A stretch of 64,000 nt of DNA from VRUE01 sp963717375 (lineage in GTDB: Bacteria; Actinomycetota; Thermoleophilia; Solirubrobacterales; 70-9), in NCBI GenBank assembly GCA_963717375.1, contig OY970329.1, positions 372,001-436,000 of the forward strand, given 5' to 3'. This document shows positions 53,237-61,730 of this stretch, piece after piece. The first letter of the stretch is position 1, and every line of letters starts with the position of its first letter. Below the pieces are notes generated by a model, which was given only the letters and a program-made list of their open reading frames with translations, did no database searches and was not told the origin of the DNA. The translations under genes were made by a program, and so were the position numbers.

Positions 53237-54325
53237 CTAGACGAGCACGAACCGATCCCGGTGAATCACCTCGTCGGCAGCATGGGGCATCCGCGCGCGC
53301 ACCTCAGCGCTCTTCAGCCCAATCACATCCGGCAACTCCCGCGACGAGTAATCCGCGATCCCCTTGCCGATCACCTCGTCGCCTACCGCAATCTCCACCG
53401 CGTCGCCTGCGTCGAAGTCTCCGTCGATTTTGACAACACCAACTGGCAGGAGGCTGGAGCCACTCTCACGCAAGACGCGGGCAGCACCCTCATCGACCGT
53501 TACCCGGCCGTGCGCCGGCTTGGCGTACTTGAGCCAGAGCTTGAAGCTCGACGCCTTCGAGTCCCGCGCCGCGAACCGCGTCCCGACCGGCTCGCCGGCC
53601 GCCGCCGCCCTCAGCGTGTCGGCGCTGGTCCCGTTGCAGATCGTGGCGACGATGCCAGCCTCGCCTGCCATCTCGGCCGCCGCCACCTTGCTGCGCATGC
53701 CGCCGGAACCGAAGACGGAGGTGCGGTCGCCGATATCCATCCCCGCCAGCTCAGAAAAGTCGGCGATCTCCGGGATCCGCTTCGCACCGGGCTCGACGGC
53801 CGGGTCGGCGGTGAAGAGGCCATCGGTGTTGGTCAGCAAGACGAGCAAGCGGGCGTCGAGCAGGATCGCCACCTGGGCGGCGAGGAAATCGTTGTCGCCA
53901 AAGCTGATCTCGTCGGTCGCGGTGGTGTCGTTCTCGTTTACGACCGGGACCACTCCCCACTCGATCAGGCGCCGCAGCGTCTGGCGGGCGTTGAGGTAAT
54001 TGGTACGGGCGGCGATGTCGGCGGCAGTCAGCAGGACCTGGGCGGAGCGGGTGCCGTGCTCCGCCAAGCGACTCTCGTAGGCGCGGAAGAGGTCGCCCTG
54101 GCCGACCGCCGAAGCAGCCTGCAGCTCATCCATCGCCCGTGGACGCACGGCCAGCCCCATCAGCTTCATCCCGCGGGCGATCGCGCCCGAGGTGACCATC
54201 ACCACGCGCTCGCCGCCGCGCTCAAGCGCCGCGACCTGCTCGCAGACCGAGTCGAGGACGTCGCTGCGCAGGTCGCCGTCGTCGGCGGCGACGATCGAGG
54301 AGCCGAGCTTGACTACGAGGGTCAT
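53237..54325 (-). CDS. proB: Glutamate 5-kinase
   Basis: First step of proline synthesis. 362 residues: kinase domain TLVVKLGSSIVAADDGDLRS, VVNENDTTATDEISFGDND, LVLLTNTDGLFTADP, GTRFAARDSKAS and a C-terminal PUA domain at about 270-355 (ALRVLRE-like). The usual obgE neighbour is separated by the acyltransferase gene on the other strand. Confidence 0.95.
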   Translation of the reverse strand: MTLVVKLGSSIVAADDGDLRSDVLDSVCEQVAALERGGERVVMVTSGAIARGMKLMGLAVRPRAMDELQAASAVGQGDLFRAYESRLAEHGTRSAQVLLTAADIAARTNYLNARQTLRRLIEWGVVPVVNENDTTATDEISFGDNDFLAAQVAILLDARLLVLLTNTDGLFTADPAVEPGAKRIPEIADFSELAGMDIGDRTSVFGSGGMRSKVAAAEMAGEAGIVATICNGTSADTLRAAAAGEPVGTRFAARDSKASSFKLWLKYAKPAHGRVTVDEGAARVLRESGSSLLPVGVVKIDGDFDAGDAVEIAVGDEVIGKGIADYSSRELPDVIGLKSAEVRARMPHAADEVIHRDRFVLV

Positions 54326-54415
54326 TGCCGCTCAAGTGTATGAGCCGCTGGTGGCGCCGCCGCGCGCTGACCTCGATGCTCAAGGACGGGCCGTGAAACT
54401 GCCGAAGATCAAGCA

Positions 54416-56206
54416 ATGAGCAGACCGCAGGACAGCCGCCTGCCATACCTGCCCGGCATCGACGCAATGCGCGCGATCGCCGTGCTCGCGGTCTTCCTCT
54501 ACCACGCGGGTGTCGGCTGGATGCCGGGCGGCTTTCTCGGCGTCGACGTCTTCTTCACGATCAGCGGCTACCTGATCACCTCGCTGCTGCTCAGCGAGTA
54601 CCGCCGCGGTGGCCACATCCGGCTCGGTCAGTTCTGGCTGCGCCGGGCGCGGCGGCTGCTGCCCGCGGTCGGCGTGATGATCGCGGTCACGATGGTCGTC
54701 GCGGCGATCGTCGAGCCCGAGCGAATGACGGCGCTGCGCGGCGATGCGATCTCCTCGCTCACCTACATCGCCAACTGGCACTTCGCCCTCGGCCACCAGT
54801 CCTACTTCGACCAGTTCCAGCGCCCCTCGCTGTTCCGCCACCTCTGGTCGCTCTCGGTCGAGGAGCAGTTCTACCTCTTCTGGCCGCTCGCATTCGCCGC
54901 CGGGATGTCGCTGCTGGGCCGCAAGCGGCTGCTGCTCGGCGTGCTCGCCGGGGCGCTCGCGTCGCTGGCGCTGATGTGGATCCTCTTCGACCCGACCGAC
55001 ACCGCGCGCGCCTACTACGGCACCGACACCCACGCGGTCGGCCTGCTGATCGGCGTCGCGCTGGCGCTGGTCTGGAGCCCGCTGCAGATGCGACAAGCGA
55101 AGTCGGGCCGCTGGTCCGGGCCGGCCCTGGACGCGATCGGCGTCGTCGCACTCGGCTACTTGGTGCTCAGCTTCCTCGACGTCCACGACTACGACCTCGC
55201 CCTCTTCCATGGCGGCTACCTCTGGCTCGCGCTCGCTACTGCCGCCGTGCTGGCCGTGGTCGCACACCCGGCGGCGCGGCTCGGCGGGCTGCTGGCGCAG
55301 CCGCCGCTGATCTGGCTCGGCCTGCGCAGCTACAGCTTTTACCTCTGGCACTGGCCGGTGCTGGTGCTGACCCGCCCCGGCCTCGACGTTTCGCTGCCGC
55401 GCGGCGTCCTGATCCCCCTGCAACTGCTGGTCGTGCTCGCCCTCGCCGACCTCTCCTACCGCTTCGTCGAGCTGCCCTTCCGCGGCAAGCGCAAGCTGCC
55501 GGCCTTGCCCGACGGCTGGCTGCGGGTCGCGAGGCCGGCACTTGCCTTCGCCGTCGTCGCGATCGTCGTCCTGATCGGCTGGGGCGGGATCGTCTCGACC
55601 GGCGGCCGCCACCTCGAACCGGGCGTCGCCGCCGCCTCGACCGCAGAATTCGCCAAGGTGACCGTCAAGCCGGCCGCCTACCGCCAGGCGAACAGCAGCG
55701 GAGGCGGGCACGGAGCCGCACCCGGAGGCAAGTCCCCGCGAATCGTCGCCTTCGGCGACTCGGTGATGGTCGGGGCGAAGGACAAGCTGGCGTCGCGCCT
55801 CGGCCCGCGCTTCTCGATGAACGCCAAGGTCGGCCGCCAGGCGGACGAATTCGTCGACCTGGCCCGGCGGCTGAAGCGCCGCGGCGGCCGCGTCGACGCA
55901 CTGATAATCCAGATGGGCAACAACGGCCCCCTCTACGGCGATGAAATGGAAGCGCTCCGAGAAGCAACCTCAAACGTCGGCGAGCTCTTCCTGATCGACG
56001 ACCATGCCCCGGTCTCCTGGCAGGACGAGTCCAACCACGCCCTCGCCGAAGCCGATGCGACCTGGCCCCACACGACCCTGATCAACTGGGCCCCGGTCGC
56101 AGCTGCCCACGAAAATCTGCTCTGGGATGGCATCCACCTCACCCCGGGCGGCGCGGGCGTCTACACCCGCCTGATCGCCCGCGCTGTCCACGAAGCAACC
56201 GACTGA
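54416..56206 (+). CDS. OafA/YrhL-type membrane acyltransferase with C-terminal SGNH domain
   Basis: 596 residues. About 10 helices of the acyltransferase-3 family: YLPGIDAMRAIAVLAVFLYH (with the conserved His), SLSVEEQFYLFWPLAFAAG, SYSFYLWHWPVLVLTRPG. The C-terminal extracellular SGNH hydrolase part (from about 440): GDSVMVGAKDKL, IIQMGNNGPLY, DGIHLTPGGAGVYTRL. O-acetylates cell-wall or surface polysaccharides (inference). Inserted between proB and obgE on the opposite strand. Confidence 0.9.
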   Translation: MSRPQDSRLPYLPGIDAMRAIAVLAVFLYHAGVGWMPGGFLGVDVFFTISGYLITSLLLSEYRRGGHIRLGQFWLRRARRLLPAVGVMIAVTMVVAAIVEPERMTALRGDAISSLTYIANWHFALGHQSYFDQFQRPSLFRHLWSLSVEEQFYLFWPLAFAAGMSLLGRKRLLLGVLAGALASLALMWILFDPTDTARAYYGTDTHAVGLLIGVALALVWSPLQMRQAKSGRWSGPALDAIGVVALGYLVLSFLDVHDYDLALFHGGYLWLALATAAVLAVVAHPAARLGGLLAQPPLIWLGLRSYSFYLWHWPVLVLTRPGLDVSLPRGVLIPLQLLVVLALADLSYRFVELPFRGKRKLPALPDGWLRVARPALAFAVVAIVVLIGWGGIVSTGGRHLEPGVAAASTAEFAKVTVKPAAYRQANSSGGGHGAAPGGKSPRIVAFGDSVMVGAKDKLASRLGPRFSMNAKVGRQADEFVDLARRLKRRGGRVDALIIQMGNNGPLYGDEMEALREATSNVGELFLIDDHAPVSWQDESNHALAEADATWPHTTLINWAPVAAAHENLLWDGIHLTPGGAGVYTRLIARAVHEATD

Positions 56207-56220
56207 GAAGCTCACGCCAA

Positions 56221-56299
56221 GAGAGGTCGAGCGCCCCCTCCCAAAACACTCAAGAGCGGCTCCCCGCCGCTCGTTTTGGGAGGGGGCGCTCGACCTCTC
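56221..56299. repeat. Long palindrome between convergent genes (family copy 2), likely bidirectional terminator
   Basis: Perfect 27-bp arms (56221-56247 and 56273-56299) with an inner 7-bp stem GAGCGGC/GCCGCTC and TCCCC loop. Ends one base before the obgE stop codon. Core 56242-56278 nearly matches 5434-5469 of the other copy, while the outer arms differ. Confidence 0.9.
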
Positions 56300-57595
56300 T
56301 CAGGGGTAAAACTCGAACTCGTGCTCGCCGACCCGAACCTCGTTGCCGGGCTCAAAGCCGGCGGAGCGCAGGGCGGCGACGACGCCGATCTCGTTGAGCC
56401 GCTGCTCTAGATAGGCGAGCGCTTCTTCGTTTTTGATGTCGTGGCGCTCGAAGAGCAGCTCGACGCCTCGGCCGGTGACGCGGTATGCGCCGTCGTCCTC
56501 GCGCTCGACTGAGTAGCCACCCTCACCGGCTGGCCTGTAGACGCGGTGCTCGACCTCGAATTCGGCCGATGGCTGCGGCCCCGTCTCGGGCCTAGCCATC
56601 CCGGGCAACTCCGGCAGTGCCGAGAGGATCCGTTCGCGCAGATCATCCAGCCCCTCACCGGTCGCCGAAGACGCGGAGAGCACGCCGAGGCCGTCGTCCC
56701 CGAGCCGCTCTCGCCATTCCGCCAACGCCGACTCGACATCTCCCGGAGGGAGCAGGTCTCGCTTCGAGAGAAGCACCAGCTCGGGCAGGCGATCGAGCCC
56801 GGCCCCGTAGGACAAGAGCTCCTCCCGCACGGCCTCATAGTTCGCCACCGGCTCACCTTCCAGCGGCACCAGCTCAACCAGGTGGACCAGCATCGCGCAG
56901 CGCTCCACGTGGGCGAGGAACTCGTGCCCAAGCCCGGCGCCGTCAGCGGCTCCTTCGATCAGCCCAGGAATGTCAGCGACGATCGCCTGCCGATCCTCGC
57001 CTTCGATAGTCCCCAACACCGGCGAGAGCGTCGTAAACGGGTAATCGGCCACCTTCGGAGCCGCCCGAGTCAACCGCCCCAGCAACGAGGACTTCCCCGC
57101 GTTGGGCAACCCGATCAGCCCAACGTCGGCAAGCAGCTTCAAGCGCAGCTCGATCCATCCCTCCTCACCACTGGTCCCGTTCTCAGCAAACCGAGGCGCC
57201 TGCCGCGTGGAGGTAGTGAACCGCTTGTTCCCATGCCCCCCACGCCCGCCATGAGCAACAACCGCCCGTTGCCCAACTTCGACTAGATCGACATGGCTCC
57301 CGTCGGTGGCTTCAGCCTGAGTCCCAGCAGGAACCAAGATCTCCCTCTCGTCCCCTCGACCTCCCTGCCGGTTGGACCCTTCCCCATGCTTCCCACGACC
57401 ACCCCGAAAGTGCTTGCTCCCCTTCAGCGCCCCAAGGTCCCGCTTGGACGCATCGCAAACGAGCACGACGTCGCCCCCATGACCCCCGTCCCCGCCATCA
57501 GGCCCACCCCTGGGCACATGAGCCTCCCGGCGAAACGAGATGCACCCGTTCCCACCGGCCCCACCCTCAACCCAGATCTTCGCCTTGTCGTACAT
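56300..57595 (-). CDS. obgE: GTPase Obg/CgtA
   Basis: 431 residues. N-terminal Gly-rich Obg domain (EGGAGGNGCISFRREAHVPR, GPDGGDGGHGGDVVLVCDAS), GTPase G1 GLPNAGKSSLLGRL, G3 DIPGLIEGAA, G4 LLSKRDLL, and a C-terminal OCT domain (VYRPAGEGGYSVEREDDG). Ribosome assembly and stress control. Follows rplU-rpmA on the same strand. Confidence 0.95.
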   Translation of the reverse strand: MYDKAKIWVEGGAGGNGCISFRREAHVPRGGPDGGDGGHGGDVVLVCDASKRDLGALKGSKHFRGGRGKHGEGSNRQGGRGDEREILVPAGTQAEATDGSHVDLVEVGQRAVVAHGGRGGHGNKRFTTSTRQAPRFAENGTSGEEGWIELRLKLLADVGLIGLPNAGKSSLLGRLTRAAPKVADYPFTTLSPVLGTIEGEDRQAIVADIPGLIEGAADGAGLGHEFLAHVERCAMLVHLVELVPLEGEPVANYEAVREELLSYGAGLDRLPELVLLSKRDLLPPGDVESALAEWRERLGDDGLGVLSASSATGEGLDDLRERILSALPELPGMARPETGPQPSAEFEVEHRVYRPAGEGGYSVEREDDGAYRVTGRGVELLFERHDIKNEEALAYLEQRLNEIGVVAALRSAGFEPGNEVRVGEHEFEFYP

Positions 57596-57676
57596 CAGCT
57601 TTTGCAGCGTAGTGGCGCTTTAGTAGCGATATGCGCCACCAATGCGCCATTCGAAGGGAGCTTGGAGCCTGTGGAA

Positions 57677-57792
57677 GAGCGTCGGGTGCCCCTCCTGGGG
57701 CGCGGCGTCATCTTTTTCGCACAGACCACTCAGCGAGAGCAACAGCGCGCCAGGCGAAAAAGCCAGCGCCCCAGGAGGGGCACCCGACGCTC
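57677..57792 (-). repeat. Large inverted repeat between rpmA and obgE
   Basis: 26-bp perfect arms (57677-57702 and 57767-57792) and inner TTTTTCGC (57713-57720) with GCGAAAAA (57754-57761). Arms are GC-rich (GTGCCCCTCCTGGGGCG). Located 11 bases after the rpmA stop; acts as terminator or attenuator before obgE. Its sequence does not share the core of the other two palindromes. Confidence 0.8.
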
Positions 57793-57802
57793 CCCGCTGG
57801 GA

Positions 57803-58057
57803 CTAAGAGTCCTGAAGAACCGAAATCGTCCGGCCCTTACGAGCCGACTTGAACTCAACGACCCCGGCCCGCTTGGCAAAGATCGTGTGATCCCGCCCAA
57901 GCCCAGTCCCGTCACCAGGCCAGAACCGGGTCCCCCGCTGGCGCACGATGATCTCGCCGCCGCTGACCTTCTGGCCCGCGAAGACCTTGACCCCAAGCAT
58001 GTTGGGGTTGGATTCGCGTCCGTTGCGGCTTGAGCCGAGTCCCTTCTTATGAGCCAT
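57803..58057 (-). CDS. rpmA: 50S ribosomal protein L27
   Basis: 84 residues. AHKKGLGSSRNGRESNPNML, VSGGEIIVRQRGTRFWPGDG, and VEFKSARKGRTISV. Starts inside the end of rplU (11-base overlap). Confidence 0.97.
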   Translation of the reverse strand: MAHKKGLGSSRNGRESNPNMLGVKVFAGQKVSGGEIIVRQRGTRFWPGDGTGLGRDHTIFAKRAGVVEFKSARKGRTISVLQDS

Positions 58058-58634
58058 CGTCAGAATCCTTTTTAGCAGCCGGTTTGGCTTTTTTGGCTTT
58101 CGCTTTGGCGGCGGGTTTTTTGTCTGCGGCTTTTTTAGCGGGGGCTTTTTTGGCAGCTGGCTTTTTCTCAGCTGCTTTCGCAGTCTCTTTTTTCTCCGCC
58201 GGTTTTTTGGCTGCAGCAGGTTTTTTCTCCGCCGCTGCTTTCTCAGCTGGTTTCGCCGCTTTCGGAGCCGCCTCTTTCTTCTCGGCCGGCTCCTCTTTCT
58301 TCGGCGCCGCGGCTTTGCGGCTTCCGAGGCTGATCTCGGTCACCTCGAGCTTGGTCAGCTCGGAGCGGTGGCCGGCGCGGCGACGATAGCCCTTCTTCGG
58401 CTTGTATTTGAAGACCTTGATCTTCTCGCCGCGCAGGTGCTCGGTCACGGTCGCCTCGACCTTGACCTTCTCCAGCTCTTTGCCGCCCGCGACGACCTCG
58501 GTGTCGCGGAACATCACCGGGCGCAGGGCGACTTTGTCGCCCTCTTTCGCGCTCAGGCGATCGACGAGCAGGGACGTGCCCTTCTCGACCTTGTACTGCT
58601 TTCCACCGCTCTCTATGACTGCGTAGGTGTTCAT
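58047..58634 (-). CDS. rplU: 50S ribosomal protein L21 with Lys/Ala-rich C-terminal tail
   Basis: L21 core in about 1-103 (YAVIESGGKQYKVEKGTSLL, KIKVFKYKPKKGYRRRAGHR) is followed by about 92 residues of KK-P-A-A-K repeats, resembling a histone-H1-like tail. The tail doubles the protein. First gene of rplU-rpmA, overlapping the RNase E/G gene by 4 bases. Confidence 0.94.
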   Translation of the reverse strand: MNTYAVIESGGKQYKVEKGTSLLVDRLSAKEGDKVALRPVMFRDTEVVAGGKELEKVKVEATVTEHLRGEKIKVFKYKPKKGYRRRAGHRSELTKLEVTEISLGSRKAAAPKKEEPAEKKEAAPKAAKPAEKAAAEKKPAAAKKPAEKKETAKAAEKKPAAKKAPAKKAADKKPAAKAKAKKAKPAAKKDSDDGS

Positions 58635-60481
58635 TCGTCCTTGCCGCTCTGAGTGGAGCGCGACCGACCGCGACCGCCCCTGCGGCCGCGACGGCTACTG
58701 CGCGAGGGCGAGGATTCTAGCTGGGAGCCGTTCTCCTCGCCGCCTGCGGCCCCGTTGGTCGCCTCGACCCCCGGCAGCGAGGCCACCGCGGCGGCCCGCT
58801 CGACCCGCTCGATCCGCACCAGCTTGCGCTCGCCGACGAAGCGACCGCCACCGGTGACGCTGACGATGTAGGAGTCGACGCGGGCGACGGCGTCGTCGGC
58901 GTTGTACATGTGCGGCTCGTCGATTTTGACCAGCACCTCCTCGCCGACCTTGAAGGGCAGCGCCCGCTCCTCGATCTCCGCCCGGGTGCCGGCCTCGATC
59001 AAATCGAAGGTCGCGATCGGCAGCGCGTCGCCGCCTTCGAAGTGGAACTGCTTGCCGGTCTCGGCCTCGAGCTCGGTCAAACCGCTTTCGGGATCGATCA
59101 GCTCCGCCGCGACCTTCGGGTGGACCCGGATCAGCAGCGCCTCGGCCTCTTTGGCTCCCGTCGCGATGTCCGGCAGGCGGCGCATCGCGTCGAGCGCGAC
59201 CGTCTCGGCCGAGAGCACGACGCCTTCGCCCTCGCAGGTGGGACAGGGGGCGGTGAGGATCTCGCGCACGCCGTCGGTGACGTTCTGGCGCGTCATCTCG
59301 ACCAGGCCGAGCGGTGAGACCTCGACCACATAACTCTTCGACTTGTCGGTATCGAGCGCTTTGCGCAGCGTTTTCAGCACTTTGTCGCGGTTGCGGGCGC
59401 GAGCCATGTCGATGAAGTCGATGACGATGATGCCGCCGATGTCGCGCAGGCGCAGCTGTCGCACGGCCTCATCGGCCGCCTCGGTGTTGACCCGGGTGAT
59501 CGTCTCCTCGAGGCCGCCTTTGCCGCGGCCGGTGAAGCTGCCGCTGTTGACGTCGATCACGGTCAGCGCCTCGGTGTAGTCGATGATCAAGTAGCCGCCC
59601 GAGGCCAGGTCGACGCGGCGGCCCAGGGTCGACTGGATTTCCTTGTCGATCCCCCACTTCTCAAACAGCGGCTTCTTCTCCTCGTAGAGCTCGACCCCAT
59701 CGACCAGCTCCGGCGCCGTGCGCTGGAAGAAGCTGGTCACACGTTCGAACTGCTTCGGCGAGTCGATGATCGCTTTCTCGAAGTCGCTGAGGAAGACGTC
59801 GCGCAGGACGCGCACCGGCAGGTCGGCCTCCTGGAAGACGAGGTCGGGCGCCTTGGTCTGCTCGGTGCGGCGCTCGAGCACCTCGTTGAGCTTGTGCAGG
59901 TAGCCGATCTCACGCACGAAATCGGCCTTTTTCGCCCCGTGGGCGGCGGTGCGGACGATCAGCCCACCGGGACCTTTGTAGGTGCGGTCGACCATCTTGC
60001 GCAGCCGGTCGCGCTCGGAGTCCGAGAGTCGCCGGCTGACGCCGACGCCGCTGCCCTGCGCCGCGTAGACCAGGTAGCGGCCGGCGATCGACGTATTCAT
60101 CGAGAGCCGCGCGCCCTTGGTCTTGAGCGGGTCCTTGACCACCTGGACGAGGATCTCCTGGCCGGGTTTGATCAGCTCGTCGATGCGGCGGCCTTTGCCG
60201 GTACCACGGCCGCGCTTCGGTGCTTGTTCGCCGTTAGGCAGGACGATCTCGTCGACGTGCAGGAAGCCGTTGCGCTCGAGGCCGATGTCGACGAAGGCGG
60301 CCTCCATGCCGGGCAGGACGTTGTCGACCTTGCCCTTGTAGATGTTGCCGACGATCGAGCGCCGGCCGCGTCGCTCTATGTAGAGCTCCGCAACGTCGCG
60401 ATTGCCGCCTTTCGTTTTTGACTCGAGGACGGCCACGCGGGTCTCGCCACGATCGGCGGAGACCAGAATTGTCTTTTTCAT
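58631..60481 (-). CDS. rne: Ribonuclease E/G
   Basis: 616 residues. S1 domain near 35-130, catalytic core with FTGRGKGGLEETITRVNTEA, GIIVIDFIDMARARNRDK (catalytic aspartates), Zn-link CPTCEGEGVV, and a C-terminal RGG-like basic tail (SSRRGRRGGRGRSRSTQSG). Size and tail fit a short RNase E of Actinobacteria; RNase G is the alternative name. Confidence 0.9.
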   Translation of the reverse strand: MKKTILVSADRGETRVAVLESKTKGGNRDVAELYIERRGRRSIVGNIYKGKVDNVLPGMEAAFVDIGLERNGFLHVDEIVLPNGEQAPKRGRGTGKGRRIDELIKPGQEILVQVVKDPLKTKGARLSMNTSIAGRYLVYAAQGSGVGVSRRLSDSERDRLRKMVDRTYKGPGGLIVRTAAHGAKKADFVREIGYLHKLNEVLERRTEQTKAPDLVFQEADLPVRVLRDVFLSDFEKAIIDSPKQFERVTSFFQRTAPELVDGVELYEEKKPLFEKWGIDKEIQSTLGRRVDLASGGYLIIDYTEALTVIDVNSGSFTGRGKGGLEETITRVNTEAADEAVRQLRLRDIGGIIVIDFIDMARARNRDKVLKTLRKALDTDKSKSYVVEVSPLGLVEMTRQNVTDGVREILTAPCPTCEGEGVVLSAETVALDAMRRLPDIATGAKEAEALLIRVHPKVAAELIDPESGLTELEAETGKQFHFEGGDALPIATFDLIEAGTRAEIEERALPFKVGEEVLVKIDEPHMYNADDAVARVDSYIVSVTGGGRFVGERKLVRIERVERAAAVASLPGVEATNGAAGGEENGSQLESSPSRSSRRGRRGGRGRSRSTQSGKDE

Positions 60482-60533
60482 TTGAGTTAGCTCAGTTCAG
60501 AGTAGGTACGCACGTCTGGGCCCCTTCGAGGGG

Positions 60534-61730
60534 TCACCAGGCGAACCTGCCTTTCTGGCTGAGCCGCGCTTGCATGTGAATGCTCTGAAGGACCCCGAGA
60601 GCGAGGAAGGTCGCCAATACAGACGACCCCCCGTAGCTCATCAACGGCAGGGGTATCCCGGTGATCGGCATGATCCCGAGGTTCATCCCCACGTTTACGA
60701 AGACCTGGAAGAGCAGCATGGCGGCGATGCCACCTGCCACCAGGGTCCCGTAAGAGTTCTTCGAGAGCGTCACAATCCGCAGCGCCCGCCAGATCAGCAG
60801 GGCGTATAGGGATAGGACCAACGCGGCTCCGATGAATCCGTAGCGCTCACCGATCACCGCAAAGATGAAGTCGGTGTGCCGCTCAGGGACAAAGTCGAGC
60901 CGCGTCTGGGTGGCCCGATCGCCTCGGCCGGTCTTCTCACCGGAACCGATTGCGATCTTGGCCTGGTTCTGCTGGTAGCCCGCATCGCTGGGGTCCGCGC
61001 TGGGGTGCAGGAAAGAGGTGAGCCTCTCTGCCTGATAGCCCTTGAGAATCGGTGTGCCCACTGCGGGCGCCACCACGAGGACCGCCGCTGCCATCACGAC
61101 GAAGGCCGCGCCGATCACCGCGAAGTGCGTCCAGCGGACGCCCCCCACGTACATCACGGCGAGGGTGATTGCCCCGTACACCAGAGCGGTGCCGAGGTCC
61201 GGCTGCAAGAAGACGAGCGCAGCCGGTGCCAGGCCGAGGCAGAGGTAGCGCACCGTGCGCTGCCTCTCTGACCCGCTCCTGGCGCCATCGATGACGAATC
61301 CGGCAAGTGCAAGCACTAGCAAGACCTTGCCGAGCTCAGATGGCTGGAAACTGAAAAAAGGAAGTTCAAAGGAACGTCGTGAGCCGCGCGCCGCGAAACC
61401 GAAGACGAAGACGAGCGAAACGCTGACGCAGAGGAAAGTGTAGATGCCAACGCGCAACTCGCGGAAACGCGAGTAGTCGATGCGCGTGAGGAGGTACATG
61501 CCGACGATGCCGAGGGCAGCGTAGAGACCCTGCCGGTCAGCGTAGTAATAGGGATCACCGGGCACGTCCTGCCGCGTCGCCTGGCTCAGCACGAAGACGC
61601 TGAAGGCGGCGAGGGCGGTTCCGGCAAGCGCCAGGGCGCCGTCCATGTAGGGCAGGCCGAGGCGCTCGGCGATGCCCGGATGGACCGCGAAGGGCTCAGG
61701 CCGGCCTTGGCGCGCGCGGGTCGCGTACAT
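60534..61730 (-). CDS. rodA: Peptidoglycan glycosyltransferase RodA (SEDS family)
   Basis: 398 residues, about 10 helices: FGFAARGSRRSFELPFFSFQ, PSELGKVLLVLALAGFV, and the SEDS C-terminal ALLIWRALRIVTLSKNSYGT, MNLGIMPITGIPLPLMSYGG, LATFLALGVLQSIHMQARLS. Stop of the PBP2 gene shares one base with the rodA GTG start, so they are translated together as the elongasome pair. Confidence 0.93.
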   Translation of the reverse strand: MYATRARQGRPEPFAVHPGIAERLGLPYMDGALALAGTALAAFSVFVLSQATRQDVPGDPYYYADRQGLYAALGIVGMYLLTRIDYSRFRELRVGIYTFLCVSVSLVFVFGFAARGSRRSFELPFFSFQPSELGKVLLVLALAGFVIDGARSGSERQRTVRYLCLGLAPAALVFLQPDLGTALVYGAITLAVMYVGGVRWTHFAVIGAAFVVMAAAVLVVAPAVGTPILKGYQAERLTSFLHPSADPSDAGYQQNQAKIAIGSGEKTGRGDRATQTRLDFVPERHTDFIFAVIGERYGFIGAALVLSLYALLIWRALRIVTLSKNSYGTLVAGGIAAMLLFQVFVNVGMNLGIMPITGIPLPLMSYGGSSVLATFLALGVLQSIHMQARLSQKGRFAW

